In this document: positions 45,076 through 53,679 of the stretch, one piece after another
How positions within the stretch are numbered: position 1 is the stretch's first letter
Layout of the letters: every line of letters starts with the position of its first letter
Source of the DNA: Vulcanimicrobiota bacterium
GTDB lineage: Bacteria; Vulcanimicrobiota; Vulcanimicrobiia; Vulcanimicrobiales; Vulcanimicrobiaceae
Assembly: GCA_003140215.1 (NCBI GenBank)
Contig: PLJL01000004.1
Span: forward strand, 62,001 to 126,000
Direction: 5' to 3'
Length of the DNA: 64,000 nucleotides
Made by a program: the position numbers and the translations under genes
Notes under the pieces: generated by a model
Databases searched by the model: none
What the model was told of the DNA's origin: nothing
The model's input: the letters and a program-made list of their open reading frames with translations, nothing else

Positions 45076-46746
45076 CTGAAGAAAGCCACGGGCCGGCTCG
45101 CCGAGTACGTTCGCAAACGCGACTTCTCGGCGACGCCGGAACCCTCAGGGGAACGCCGCAAGCGGAGCGCTTCAAAGCAGCTCCGCTTCGTCGTGCAAGA
45201 ACACCGCGCGACGCGGCTGCACTGGGACTTCCGCCTCGAAGCCGGCGGGGTGATGCCGTCGTGGGCCGTCACCAAAGGCCCGACCCTCGTCCCCGGCGAG
45301 AAACGCCTGGCGATGAAAACCGAAGATCATCCGATGGACTACCGCACCTTCGAAGGGGTGATCCCGGAGGGCAACTACGGTGCCGGCGAGGTCATCGTGT
45401 GGGACGAGGGTTTCTACCGTTTGTTCGAAGGCGACGACCCGGTCGCGCAGATCGCCAAGGGCAAGCTCAAGGTCGTGCTCGCCGGCCACAAGCTCAAGGG
45501 CTTGTTCACGCTGGTGAAGATGAAACCGCGCGAAGGGGAGCACGGCGAGCCGTGGCTGTTGTTCAAAGACCACGACGAGTACTCCGACGAGAAATGGAAG
45601 GTCGAGGATCATGCCCAGAGCGTGAAGAGCGGGCTGACCCTCGCCCAGCTGCAGCAGAAACGCAAGGACGCGCCGATCTGGAAGAGCAATCGCGCCGCGT
45701 CCGCGGACGGCACCGCGGTCAAGCGCGCGGCGCGCGCGAAAGCGGCGCACGCCGACCCGATCCCGCGCGACGTCAAGCCGATGCTGACCACCCTCATCGA
45801 CGGGCCCTTCGACGATGACGAGTGGGTATTCGAGCTCAAATGGGACGGTTATCGCGCGATCGCGGTGATCGAAAAGGACGCGCTGACCCTGACCTCGCGC
45901 AACGGCAAGGACCTGTTGCACCAGTTCGGCGAGATGAAACAGCTGGCGCGTGCGTTCCGCTCGATCCCCGTCGTCGTCGACGGCGAGCTGTGCGTCCTCG
46001 ACGAGGAAGGTCGGCCGAGCTTTCAGGCGCTGCAGTCACGCGACAAGCCGGAACTGCGCGGCGCCAAGCCGCGCAAGCCCTCGGCCGTGACCTACGTCGT
46101 GTTCGATCTGCTCTACGCCGACGGGCGCGATCTGCGGACGCGCCCGCTCGAGGAGCGCAAGCGGCTGCTCGAGGCGATCGTCGTCCCCGATCGCGGCGTG
46201 CTGTATTCAAAGCACTTCGTCGGCCGCGGCAACGCGCTCTACGCGCTGGCCGAGCAGCGCGGGCTCGAAGGGATCGTCGGCAAGCTGCGCACCTCGCCGT
46301 ACCGCTCGACGCGTTCGCGCGAGTGGGTCAAGATCAAGGCCAAGCGCCGCCAGGAGTTCGTGATCGGCGGTTGGACCGAGCCGCGCGGCAGCCGCAAGGG
46401 CTTCGGCGCGCTGCTCGTCGGCTACTACGACGGCGGAGTTCTGAAGTACGCGGGCCACGTCGGCACCGGCTTCGACGAGAAGCTGCTGCGCGACCTGATG
46501 GCGCGGCTGAAGCCGCTCGAGCGCAAGACCTCGCCGTTCGCCGACACACCCAAGACGAACACGCCGGCGCACTGGGTCAAGCCGCAGCTCGTCGCGGAGA
46601 TCACGTTCGCGGAGTGGACGCGCGAAGGGCTCTTGCGCCAGCCGGTGTTCTTGGGGTTGCGCGTCGACAAGGATGCCGCGAGCGTGGTGCGCGAGCGCGA
46701 GCAACACCTCGACCCGAGCCGGTCATCGCGCGTGCGCGGGACGTGA
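45076..46746 (+). CDS. ligD: LigD-type 3'-phosphoesterase + ATP-dependent DNA ligase (start uncertain)
   Basis: About 556 residues: N-terminal 3'-phosphoesterase domain (YVRKRDFSATPEPSG; HRATRLHWDFRLEAGG; ED-HPMDYRTFEGVIPEGNYG) and ATP-dependent ligase with nucleotidyl-lysine motif ELKWDGYRA, DGELCVLDEEG, EGIVGKLR and EWVKIKAKRRQEFV, plus OB fold. It seals double-strand breaks with Ku. The polymerase part is a separate gene. The conserved Y..KRDF segment lies upstream of the first GTG (45193); a CTG at 45076 is the only listed-type start, hence used here, but readthrough from the preceding gene is also possible. Confidence 0.9.
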   Translation: MKKATGRLAEYVRKRDFSATPEPSGERRKRSASKQLRFVVQEHRATRLHWDFRLEAGGVMPSWAVTKGPTLVPGEKRLAMKTEDHPMDYRTFEGVIPEGNYGAGEVIVWDEGFYRLFEGDDPVAQIAKGKLKVVLAGHKLKGLFTLVKMKPREGEHGEPWLLFKDHDEYSDEKWKVEDHAQSVKSGLTLAQLQQKRKDAPIWKSNRAASADGTAVKRAARAKAAHADPIPRDVKPMLTTLIDGPFDDDEWVFELKWDGYRAIAVIEKDALTLTSRNGKDLLHQFGEMKQLARAFRSIPVVVDGELCVLDEEGRPSFQALQSRDKPELRGAKPRKPSAVTYVVFDLLYADGRDLRTRPLEERKRLLEAIVVPDRGVLYSKHFVGRGNALYALAEQRGLEGIVGKLRTSPYRSTRSREWVKIKAKRRQEFVIGGWTEPRGSRKGFGALLVGYYDGGVLKYAGHVGTGFDEKLLRDLMARLKPLERKTSPFADTPKTNTPAHWVKPQLVAEITFAEWTREGLLRQPVFLGLRVDKDAASVVREREQHLDPSRSSRVRGT

Positions 46747-47708
46747 GCAAGTCGACCGAAACCGCCGCGACGATCGGTGGGCGCACGCTCAAGCTCACCA
46801 ACCAAGAGAAGGTACTGTTCCCCGCCGACGGCTATACCAAGGGCGACCTGGTGGCGTACTACCGCGCCGTCGCGCCGGTGATCTTGCCCTACCTGCGCGA
46901 CAACCCGCTGACGATGGAACGCTTCCCCGACGGGATCGGCGTGCCGCGCGGGATCTGGGAGAAGCAGCTGCCGCGCTATACGCCCGACTGGGTGCGCCGC
47001 GTGACGATCAGGCCCAGCACCGGCGCGCCGCGCGATGTGACCTATCTCGTCGTCGACGACGAAGCGGCGCTGGTGTGGGTCGCCAACCTGGCGGCGATCA
47101 CGCTGCACATCTGGTACTCGCACGTCCCGACCATCGACGTCCCCGACGTGATCCTGTTCGATCTCGATCCCGGCGAACGGTGCCCCCTGGCGCGGCTCGC
47201 CAAGGTCGCGCTCGCATTTCGTGAGGAGCTCGGCAACCTCGGGATCGCGCCGCTGGTGAAGACCACCGGCGGCATGGGGCTGCACGTGATCGTGCCGTTG
47301 AAACCGCACTACGACTACGAGGTCGCCAAAGGCGTCTCCGAGCTGGTGGCCCGCCGCATCCACACGGTACTGCCGCAGGACACCACCTTGGAGCGAACGA
47401 TCGCGCGCCGTCCGGACGACGTCGTCTACCTCGATTGGGTGCAAGTGGGCAAGGGGAAAACCTACGTCGCGCCGTTCACCGTGCGGGCTCGGGACGGGGC
47501 GCCCGTGTCGATGCCGCTGGAGTGGCGGGAGGTCGAGGCGATGCGCCGCAAGCGCGCGCCCGAAACGACCGCCGAGATGCGGCGCTGGACGATCGCGAAC
47601 GTGCCCAAGCTCGTCGCGAAGACCGGCGACCCCTGGCGGCGCGAGGGATGGAAGCCACAGGCGCTCGAAAGCGCCCTATCACGCGCTCGCTCGCTCTGGG
47701 GAGTCTAA
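46743..47708 (+). CDS. LigD-type polymerase/primase domain protein
   Basis: 321 residues of the AEP-type LigD polymerase, stand-alone. Conserved TNQEKVLFPADGYTKGDLVA, the catalytic pair in FDLDPGE, GGMGLHVIVPL (second motif) and VVYLDWVQVGKGKT are present. It fills ends with ribo/deoxynucleotides during NHEJ. GTGA overlap with the ligase gene. Confidence 0.92.
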   Translation: MSKSTETAATIGGRTLKLTNQEKVLFPADGYTKGDLVAYYRAVAPVILPYLRDNPLTMERFPDGIGVPRGIWEKQLPRYTPDWVRRVTIRPSTGAPRDVTYLVVDDEAALVWVANLAAITLHIWYSHVPTIDVPDVILFDLDPGERCPLARLAKVALAFREELGNLGIAPLVKTTGGMGLHVIVPLKPHYDYEVAKGVSELVARRIHTVLPQDTTLERTIARRPDDVVYLDWVQVGKGKTYVAPFTVRARDGAPVSMPLEWREVEAMRRKRAPETTAEMRRWTIANVPKLVAKTGDPWRREGWKPQALESALSRARSLWGV

Positions 47709-47715
47709 CGAAGAA

Positions 47716-48633
47716 ATGGCAGCACACGCGATCTGGTCCGGCGCGATCAACTTCGGACTCGTCACGATTCCGGTGAAGCTCTACACGGCCGTTCGAACGA
47801 ACGACCTGCGCTTCAACTTCCTGCACAAGAAGGACAAGGGGCGGATCTTCAACGAGCGGCATTGCAGCGTCTGCGAGAAGAAGGTCGAGTACGCCGACCT
47901 CGTGCGCGGCTACGAGTACGAGAAGGGGCACTACGTCACCATCACCGACGACGATCTCAAAGCGGTGCGCCCGGAGGCGACGCAGTCGGTGCAGATCGTC
48001 GAGTTCGTCGAGCTCGACCAGATCAACCCGATGTACTTCGACACGCCGTACTACCTGGAGCCCGAGAAGAAGGGGCGTCACGCCTACGCGCTGCTGCGCG
48101 ACGCGTTGATCGACTCCGGCAAGGTCGCGATCGCCAACGTGATAATCCGCTCGCGCGAGCACCTGGCCGCGGTCAAACCCAACGGTGAAGCGCTCGTGCT
48201 CGAGCTGATGCACTTCGCCGACGAGCTGGTCGAGCAGTCCGGCTTCGAGTTTCCGGCGCTCAACGAGAAGGTCGCCGACGCCGAGAAGAAGATCGCCAAG
48301 CTGCTCATCGACACGATGAGCGTCGAGAAGTTCGACCCCGAGCAGTTCCACGACAAGTACAAAGAAGACGTGCTCGCGATGATCGAGGCGCGCGCGAACG
48401 GCGAGGAGCTCGAGGCGCCGGCGGTCCACAAACCGGCCGCGACCAACGTCGTCAACCTCATGGACGTCTTGCAGCGCTCGCTCGAGCAATCCAAAGCGCG
48501 GCGCACCAAGGGCCGTGCGGCGAGCGCCGACGACGGCGAAGCCGAAGCCGACGCCAAGCCCAAGCGCGGCGCGAAAGCCAAGAAGACGGCCACCCCCGCC
48601 GCCAAGCCCAAGCGGAAAAAGTCGGCCGCCTGA
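47716..48633 (+). CDS. ku: Ku DNA-end-binding protein
   Basis: 305 residues: AIWSGAINFGLVTIPVKLYT at the N-terminus, KKDKGRIFNERHCSVCEKKV, and a Ku core followed by a lysine/alanine-rich tail (about 255-305), as in many bacterial Ku proteins where the tail aids DNA threading and ligase contact. Binds double-strand ends as a homodimer and recruits LigD. Seven bases after the polymerase gene. Confidence 0.97.
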   Translation: MAAHAIWSGAINFGLVTIPVKLYTAVRTNDLRFNFLHKKDKGRIFNERHCSVCEKKVEYADLVRGYEYEKGHYVTITDDDLKAVRPEATQSVQIVEFVELDQINPMYFDTPYYLEPEKKGRHAYALLRDALIDSGKVAIANVIIRSREHLAAVKPNGEALVLELMHFADELVEQSGFEFPALNEKVADAEKKIAKLLIDTMSVEKFDPEQFHDKYKEDVLAMIEARANGEELEAPAVHKPAATNVVNLMDVLQRSLEQSKARRTKGRAASADDGEAEADAKPKRGAKAKKTATPAAKPKRKKSAA

Positions 48634-49199
48634 TGCGACTGCGGTGCATCGGGATCGTTGCCGCGCTCGCGGCCGCCAGCCCGATCGCCGCCGCCGCGTC
48701 CGACACTGACGACGCGCTCCGGCTCGCGACGCGTATCGCCTCGTACAAGGTCGGGTTCCCCGCCGTTGCGCTCCATGTGGCGCCGCGCCCGCTGCCTTCC
48801 GGCGTGCCGTTACCGCATGCAACGTTGCTCGGGAGCGTCGTCGAACGCGACCGGATCGTGTCCGCGACGCCCGGCGCGCCTCCGCTCGCGATCCCATCGC
48901 CGTATGGGACGACGATGCTCTTTTTCGATGCGACGGACGAGCGCGAGGCGGTGCTGCGCGACTACGCGGCCGTGCTCCAAAGCGCCGGTTGGAAATCTCC
49001 GGGAAATCTGCGCTTGCAGCGCCCCTACGTGCTCGGTGGACTCCCGTTGCCGCCGCAGATCGAACAGTGGTGCGCGCCGGACCGCCGGACTGCGGTGATC
49101 ACCCAGCGAGCCGACGACCCCAAGGGCATCGACCTCACGATCGTGACGTCAGAACGTGCGGGCGAATCCCCGTGCGGCCCGAGCACGACCGCGAAATAG
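48633..49199 (+). CDS. Exported protein, unknown
   Basis: 188 residues with a signal peptide (about 1-20). The mature part has no recognised motif (YGTTMLFFDATDEREAVLRD; VLQSAGWKSPG resembles the ends of DUF-type lipoproteins that compare two-point values). Overlaps the Ku stop (TGATG). Confidence 0.55.
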   Translation: MRLRCIGIVAALAAASPIAAAASDTDDALRLATRIASYKVGFPAVALHVAPRPLPSGVPLPHATLLGSVVERDRIVSATPGAPPLAIPSPYGTTMLFFDATDEREAVLRDYAAVLQSAGWKSPGNLRLQRPYVLGGLPLPPQIEQWCAPDRRTAVITQRADDPKGIDLTIVTSERAGESPCGPSTTAK

Positions 49200-49230
49200 G
49201 TTCGTCGGGCAGCGTCCCGAACAGCCCGGC

Positions 49231-50304
49231 GTGGGCTCGTATCGCATCGCGGCCATCCCGGCGGACGGGATCGGCCCGGAGGTCATCGGCGCCGGACTCG
49301 AGGCGCTCGCCGCGCTCGAGCGGCTCGACCCATCGTTCCATCTCTCGGTGACGCATTTTCCGTGGGGCTCGGACTACTATCGCAAGCACGGCGTCATGAT
49401 GCCCGCCGGCGGGCTCGACGAGTTGCGCGGGTTCGACGCCATCTACTTCGGTGCGGTCGGCGACCGTGACGTGCCCGACCACGTCACGCTGTGGGGGCTG
49501 CGCCTGGCGATCTGCCAGCCCTTCGACCAGTACGCCAACGTGCGCCCGACGCGGATTCTGCCCGGGTTGAAGAGCCCGCTGCGCGACTGCGAGCCCGGCG
49601 ATCTCGACTGGGTGATCGTGCGCGAGAACAGCGAAGGCGAGTACGCCGGGATGGGCGGCCGCGCGCACCAGGGCCACGCGATCGAGGTCGGCACGGAGGT
49701 CGCCGTGTTCACCCGCGCGGGGGTCGAGCGCATCCTGCGTTTCGCTTTTGACCTGGCGCGCTCGCGGGCGCGCAAGCAACTCACCGTGGTGACGAAATCA
49801 AATGCGCAGCGCCACGGGATGGTGCTGTGGGACGAGGTCGCCGTGCAGGTCGCGCGCGACTATCCCGACGTAGCCTGGGAGCGCGAGCTGGTCGACGCGA
49901 TGACGGTGCGCATGGTGAACCGACCCAAGAGCCTCGACACGATCGTCGCCACCAACCTGCATGCCGACATCCTGAGCGATCTCGCCGCCGCGTTGGCGGG
50001 GAGCATCGGGATCGCACCGACCGCCAACTACGATCCGTCGCGGCGCTTCCCGTCGATGTTCGAGCCGATCCACGGCTCGGCATTCGACATCGTCGGCAAA
50101 GGGATCGCCAACCCGGTCGGCGCGTTCTGGACCGCGGTGATGATGCTCGAGCATCTGGGCGAGCCCGCCAACGCGGCGCGCCTGATGGCCGCGGTCGAGC
50201 ACGTCACGGCGTCCGGCGTGCGGACTCCCGATCTCGGGGGCACGGCGCGCACCTCCGACGTCACCGCCGCGGTGTGCGAGGCGCTCGCCGCGGTCCCCGT
50301 CTAA
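49231..50304 (+). CDS. Tartrate dehydrogenase / D-malate dehydrogenase (isocitrate-type)
   Basis: 357 residues of the IMDH/ICDH family: AIPADGIGPEV at the N-terminus, FGAVGDRDVPDH, the substrate loop VRENSEGEYAGMGG, KSNAQRHGM, and the metal/NAD region VATNLHADILSDLAA, PIHGSAFDI. It oxidatively decarboxylates D-malate or L-tartrate. GTG start. Separated by 18 bases from a substrate-binding protein gene. Confidence 0.9.
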   Translation: MGSYRIAAIPADGIGPEVIGAGLEALAALERLDPSFHLSVTHFPWGSDYYRKHGVMMPAGGLDELRGFDAIYFGAVGDRDVPDHVTLWGLRLAICQPFDQYANVRPTRILPGLKSPLRDCEPGDLDWVIVRENSEGEYAGMGGRAHQGHAIEVGTEVAVFTRAGVERILRFAFDLARSRARKQLTVVTKSNAQRHGMVLWDEVAVQVARDYPDVAWERELVDAMTVRMVNRPKSLDTIVATNLHADILSDLAAALAGSIGIAPTANYDPSRRFPSMFEPIHGSAFDIVGKGIANPVGAFWTAVMMLEHLGEPANAARLMAAVEHVTASGVRTPDLGGTARTSDVTAAVCEALAAVPV

Positions 50305-50322
50305 GGTTGTTGAGGAGGCCGC

Positions 50323-51306
50323 ATGTTCTCGCGCCGTTCGTTGGTCGCCGGATCGCTCGCCGCGTTGGTCTTCGCCCTGCCGCCGGTAGCGCGCACTGCG
50401 ACGCCGGCCTCGGATGCGCCGGCGGAGATCACCGTCGCGTATCAGCCCGGGCTGAGCTACAGCAACCTCATCGTGATGCGCGAGCAGCGCTCGCTCGAGC
50501 GGCAGTTCCCGCAAACCAAGGTCACCTGGGCCGTGCTCAACAGCACCGCCGCGGTGCGCGAGGGCTTCATCGCCGGCCAGATCCAGATCGGCGCCGGCAG
50601 CATCCCGCCGTTCCTCACCGGCTGGGACCGCGGCGTGGGCTGGAAGATCCTGGCCTCACTCAACCAGATGTCGGTCTGGCTCGTCAGCCGCGACAACGCC
50701 ATCCGCACGGTGAAGGACCTCAAGCCCGACATGAAGATCGGGATGCCCTCGATCGACTCGCTGCAGTCGCTGACGCTGCGCAAAGCCGCCGCCGAGCAGC
50801 TCGGCAACGCGCACGCGCTCGATACCGCGATCGTGGCGATCGATCATCCTTCGGGCTTGCAGGCGCTGCAGGTCGGGCAGCTCACCGCGCACCTGTCCGC
50901 GCCGCCGTTTCAGTATCAAGAAGTGCAGGCCGGCGGCCACGTCGTGGTGCGCAGCTTCGACGTCTTCGGGCCGCACACGTTCAACAGCGTCTACGTCGGT
51001 TCGAAGTTCGCCGACGAGCACCCGCAGTTCGTCAAGGCGTTCTACCGCGATCTGCTCGACGCCACGCAGTTTCTCAAGGCGCACCCGCGCGAAGCCTCCG
51101 AGATCCTGTCCAAGGACGCCGGCGGAAAGGTGCCGCCGCGCGACTTCGAGGGCTGGCTGCGCCGCAAGGACGTGATCTTCAGCACGACCCCGCACGGTTT
51201 CTTGGCGATGGCGAAGTTCATGCAGTCGATCGGCGGGCTCACCAAGGTTCCGTCCTCGATGCGCGAGATCGACTACGCCGGGACCCTCGGCAGCGTCGGC
51301 GACTAA
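50323..51306 (+). CDS. ABC-type (NitT/TauT-like) periplasmic substrate-binding protein
   Basis: 327 residues, signal peptide (about 1-26). Binding-protein fold of the SsuA/TauA group: ITVAYQPGLSYSNLIVMREQ, GFIAGQIQIGAGSIPPFL, VKDLKPDMKIGMPS. It would bring a small organic anion (sulfonate, phthalate-type acid or similar) to a permease, but no ABC permease or ATPase gene lies nearby. GAGGAGG site. Confidence 0.85.
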   Translation: MFSRRSLVAGSLAALVFALPPVARTATPASDAPAEITVAYQPGLSYSNLIVMREQRSLERQFPQTKVTWAVLNSTAAVREGFIAGQIQIGAGSIPPFLTGWDRGVGWKILASLNQMSVWLVSRDNAIRTVKDLKPDMKIGMPSIDSLQSLTLRKAAAEQLGNAHALDTAIVAIDHPSGLQALQVGQLTAHLSAPPFQYQEVQAGGHVVVRSFDVFGPHTFNSVYVGSKFADEHPQFVKAFYRDLLDATQFLKAHPREASEILSKDAGGKVPPRDFEGWLRRKDVIFSTTPHGFLAMAKFMQSIGGLTKVPSSMREIDYAGTLGSVGD

Positions 51307-51399
51307 ACGCCCGCGCGAGCGCGCTGATAGCGGAGCGAAAGCGTGGCGTGCTATGCTCGGGGCCGTCGCCACCGAACCCAGCCGTTCGCGAGGGAAGGC

Positions 51400-53679
51400 A
51401 TGGACTTGCATCGAGTTTGCGGTTTAACGGCCGCACCGGCTCGCCGTTGCGTGCTCCTGTCGGGAGCCGTCGCGATGGCAATGCTGGTCGCGCGCGCACC
51501 GGTTGCCGCCGCCGCGTTTCTGAGCGCGGCGCCGTCGGTCACGGCTCCGGGGGCTGCGGTGACGTTCTCGGGAACGGCGCAGAGCCGCTCCGCCGGCGGG
51601 TTCCGCCTCGACTTCGGAGACGGCGCCGCCGTCACGTTCGTGACGCCGTCGTTCTCGCTCACGCACGCGTACGCGCTGGGTGGCCGCTACACGGCGCGCC
51701 TGAGCGACGGTTTCGCGACCACGCTGGCGGTCGCGACGGTGACCGTCGCGGCGGGTCCTGCCGAGGGCGGCATCGGCGCGGCGTTTCTCCCGGGCCGCAC
51801 GCCGATCGGTCAGATCTACACGACGACGCTCACCATCCCGACCGTGCTGGCCGGCGGCGAGACGGGAATCGTGGTGCGCTACTCGCTCGGCGATCCGACC
51901 TACGGCACCTCGGGCGCGCCGCTCTTGGCGATCGTCGAGCTGCGCTCGCGCGGAGACCGGCTGATTCGCCGCAGCGACCCGCTCGAGATCGTCACCAACC
52001 TGCGAACCGGCCTGCAAACGGCGGTGATCCCCTATTCCGTGCCGGTGGACGCCGGCGGCGCCTACGAGTTGCGCGTCATCCTACGCGCCGCCGGCGGCGG
52101 GACGATCGCGACGAGCGAAGCGCTCCCGCTGCTCGTCGCGGCCGGACCGGACCCGCAGCCGGCCCTGCACGCGGAGTTGCGCGCGTCGGGTTCGATCGAG
52201 ATCGGCCCCAATAGCGCAGCGTCGACGACGTTCAATCCCGGTCTCAGCGCCGGGCTGCAGCTCCCCACCGCGTCGCTCGCGCTGACCGGGCTCTACGATC
52301 CGGTCTCGCATCGGCCCGATCCGGTACTCACGCTGACCTCGGGCGCGCCCGCGTTGCAGAGCCCCGATGCACCAGCGGCCGCGCAAGGATCACCAGCCCC
52401 TGCGCCAAGCGCTGCGCCGGACGGTGCAGCGCCTGCTGCGGGCCCGGCGGCGAGCCCAGCGGCGAGCTTCAAGGACACCCTGGGCCTGGGCACGGCGGCT
52501 TTGCCGCCGCTGCTCGGCGACAGCACGACGCTGCGCGGACTCGACGCGTCGCGGGCCGTCGGACCGTGGTTGCTGCACGGTGCCGCCGGCTACTCGAAAC
52601 TCGCCACGCCCTCGACGCCCGCCGAGCGCGCCGCGGTCGTCGATCTCACCCACGCGCTGGGCGCGGGCAGTCTCCGCCTCGCAGCGTTCGGCCGAGACGA
52701 CGACGTGCGTCCTGGGGACGTCGTGACGACGGCTGCAGCGGGCCCGCTGCGTGCAGCCGTCACCGCACTCCAGCTCGACGAGCCGATCGTGCGGAACTTG
52801 ACGTTACGTGCGACCGGGGCACAGTCGAACGCGACTTCGCTGGTCCTGCCCCTCAGCGTGGCCGATGCTTCGACGAGTGCGGCGCTCGCGTACGCGCTGG
52901 GGACGACCAGCGCGCGCTTCGAGTATCACAATGCGGGTGACGGGTTTCCGATGGGCGCTGGGCCTGGGGCGACGGCCGACCGCGCCGGTTGGGTCTCGAG
53001 CGTGGCGTTCAATCTCAACCCCAAGGCGGCGCTGACGCTGGGCGCGGAGAGCGAGGCAACGCACTCGGTCGCGGCGCGCCAAACCAACGCCTCGGCGACG
53101 TTGAACCTGACGCCGAACGACAAGACGCAAGTGCAGCTCGGCCTGCGCCGCGACACCCAGGCATCCGCGACATCGAACACGACGACCGGGCAGTTCAACG
53201 CGACATTCGCAACGGCGCTGCTGGGCGGCCAAATCTCGCTCAACGGATCGCTGACTGGGCTCAACGACGCGCTGGTTGCGGCCAACGGTGCGACGACGCG
53301 GACCGCGACGCTGCAGTTCACCCGCCAGAGCAATGCCCACACGCTCGGCGTCGGCATCACCGGGACGGCGGTCAGCGGCGCGAACGCGAACGCGCAAGCC
53401 GGCCAAAGCCTGACCTACGGGTTTCCCGTGGGCGGCCGCATCGTCGACGGCGCGCTGCTGCACGGCTTCGAGCTGCAATTCTCGCTCACCAACACAGCGA
53501 GCAGTTCGGCCGCGGCGGTGGGCGCCGACCAAGCGCTCTCGGCGATCGTTTCATATCACCTCACGCGACACGTCGCGCTGGGCGTGCGCTTCGAGGCGGA
53601 CCATCACAGCGGTACGGCCGTCATCGCGCAGCCCAACGCGACCTCCGTGCTGCGGCTACGGCTGGACGTGACGCAGTAG
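51400..53679 (+). CDS. Large exported PKD-like/beta-barrel protein, unknown
   Basis: 759 residues. Signal peptide (about 20-38), a PKD-like domain with FRLDFGDGAAVTFVTPSFSL (about 58-115), an Ig-like region (about 130-260), a Pro/Ala-rich linker, and a C-terminal half of alternating amphipathic strands (LTLGAESEATHSVAARQT; VQLGLRRDTQ; ISLNGSLTGLN) ending VLRLRLDVTQ, typical of outer membrane barrels. An earlier in-frame ATG at 51343 lacks a signal peptide at its start. Likely a surface-exposed protein. Confidence 0.72.
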   Translation: MDLHRVCGLTAAPARRCVLLSGAVAMAMLVARAPVAAAAFLSAAPSVTAPGAAVTFSGTAQSRSAGGFRLDFGDGAAVTFVTPSFSLTHAYALGGRYTARLSDGFATTLAVATVTVAAGPAEGGIGAAFLPGRTPIGQIYTTTLTIPTVLAGGETGIVVRYSLGDPTYGTSGAPLLAIVELRSRGDRLIRRSDPLEIVTNLRTGLQTAVIPYSVPVDAGGAYELRVILRAAGGGTIATSEALPLLVAAGPDPQPALHAELRASGSIEIGPNSAASTTFNPGLSAGLQLPTASLALTGLYDPVSHRPDPVLTLTSGAPALQSPDAPAAAQGSPAPAPSAAPDGAAPAAGPAASPAASFKDTLGLGTAALPPLLGDSTTLRGLDASRAVGPWLLHGAAGYSKLATPSTPAERAAVVDLTHALGAGSLRLAAFGRDDDVRPGDVVTTAAAGPLRAAVTALQLDEPIVRNLTLRATGAQSNATSLVLPLSVADASTSAALAYALGTTSARFEYHNAGDGFPMGAGPGATADRAGWVSSVAFNLNPKAALTLGAESEATHSVAARQTNASATLNLTPNDKTQVQLGLRRDTQASATSNTTTGQFNATFATALLGGQISLNGSLTGLNDALVAANGATTRTATLQFTRQSNAHTLGVGITGTAVSGANANAQAGQSLTYGFPVGGRIVDGALLHGFELQFSLTNTASSSAAAVGADQALSAIVSYHLTRHVALGVRFEADHHSGTAVIAQPNATSVLRLRLDVTQ

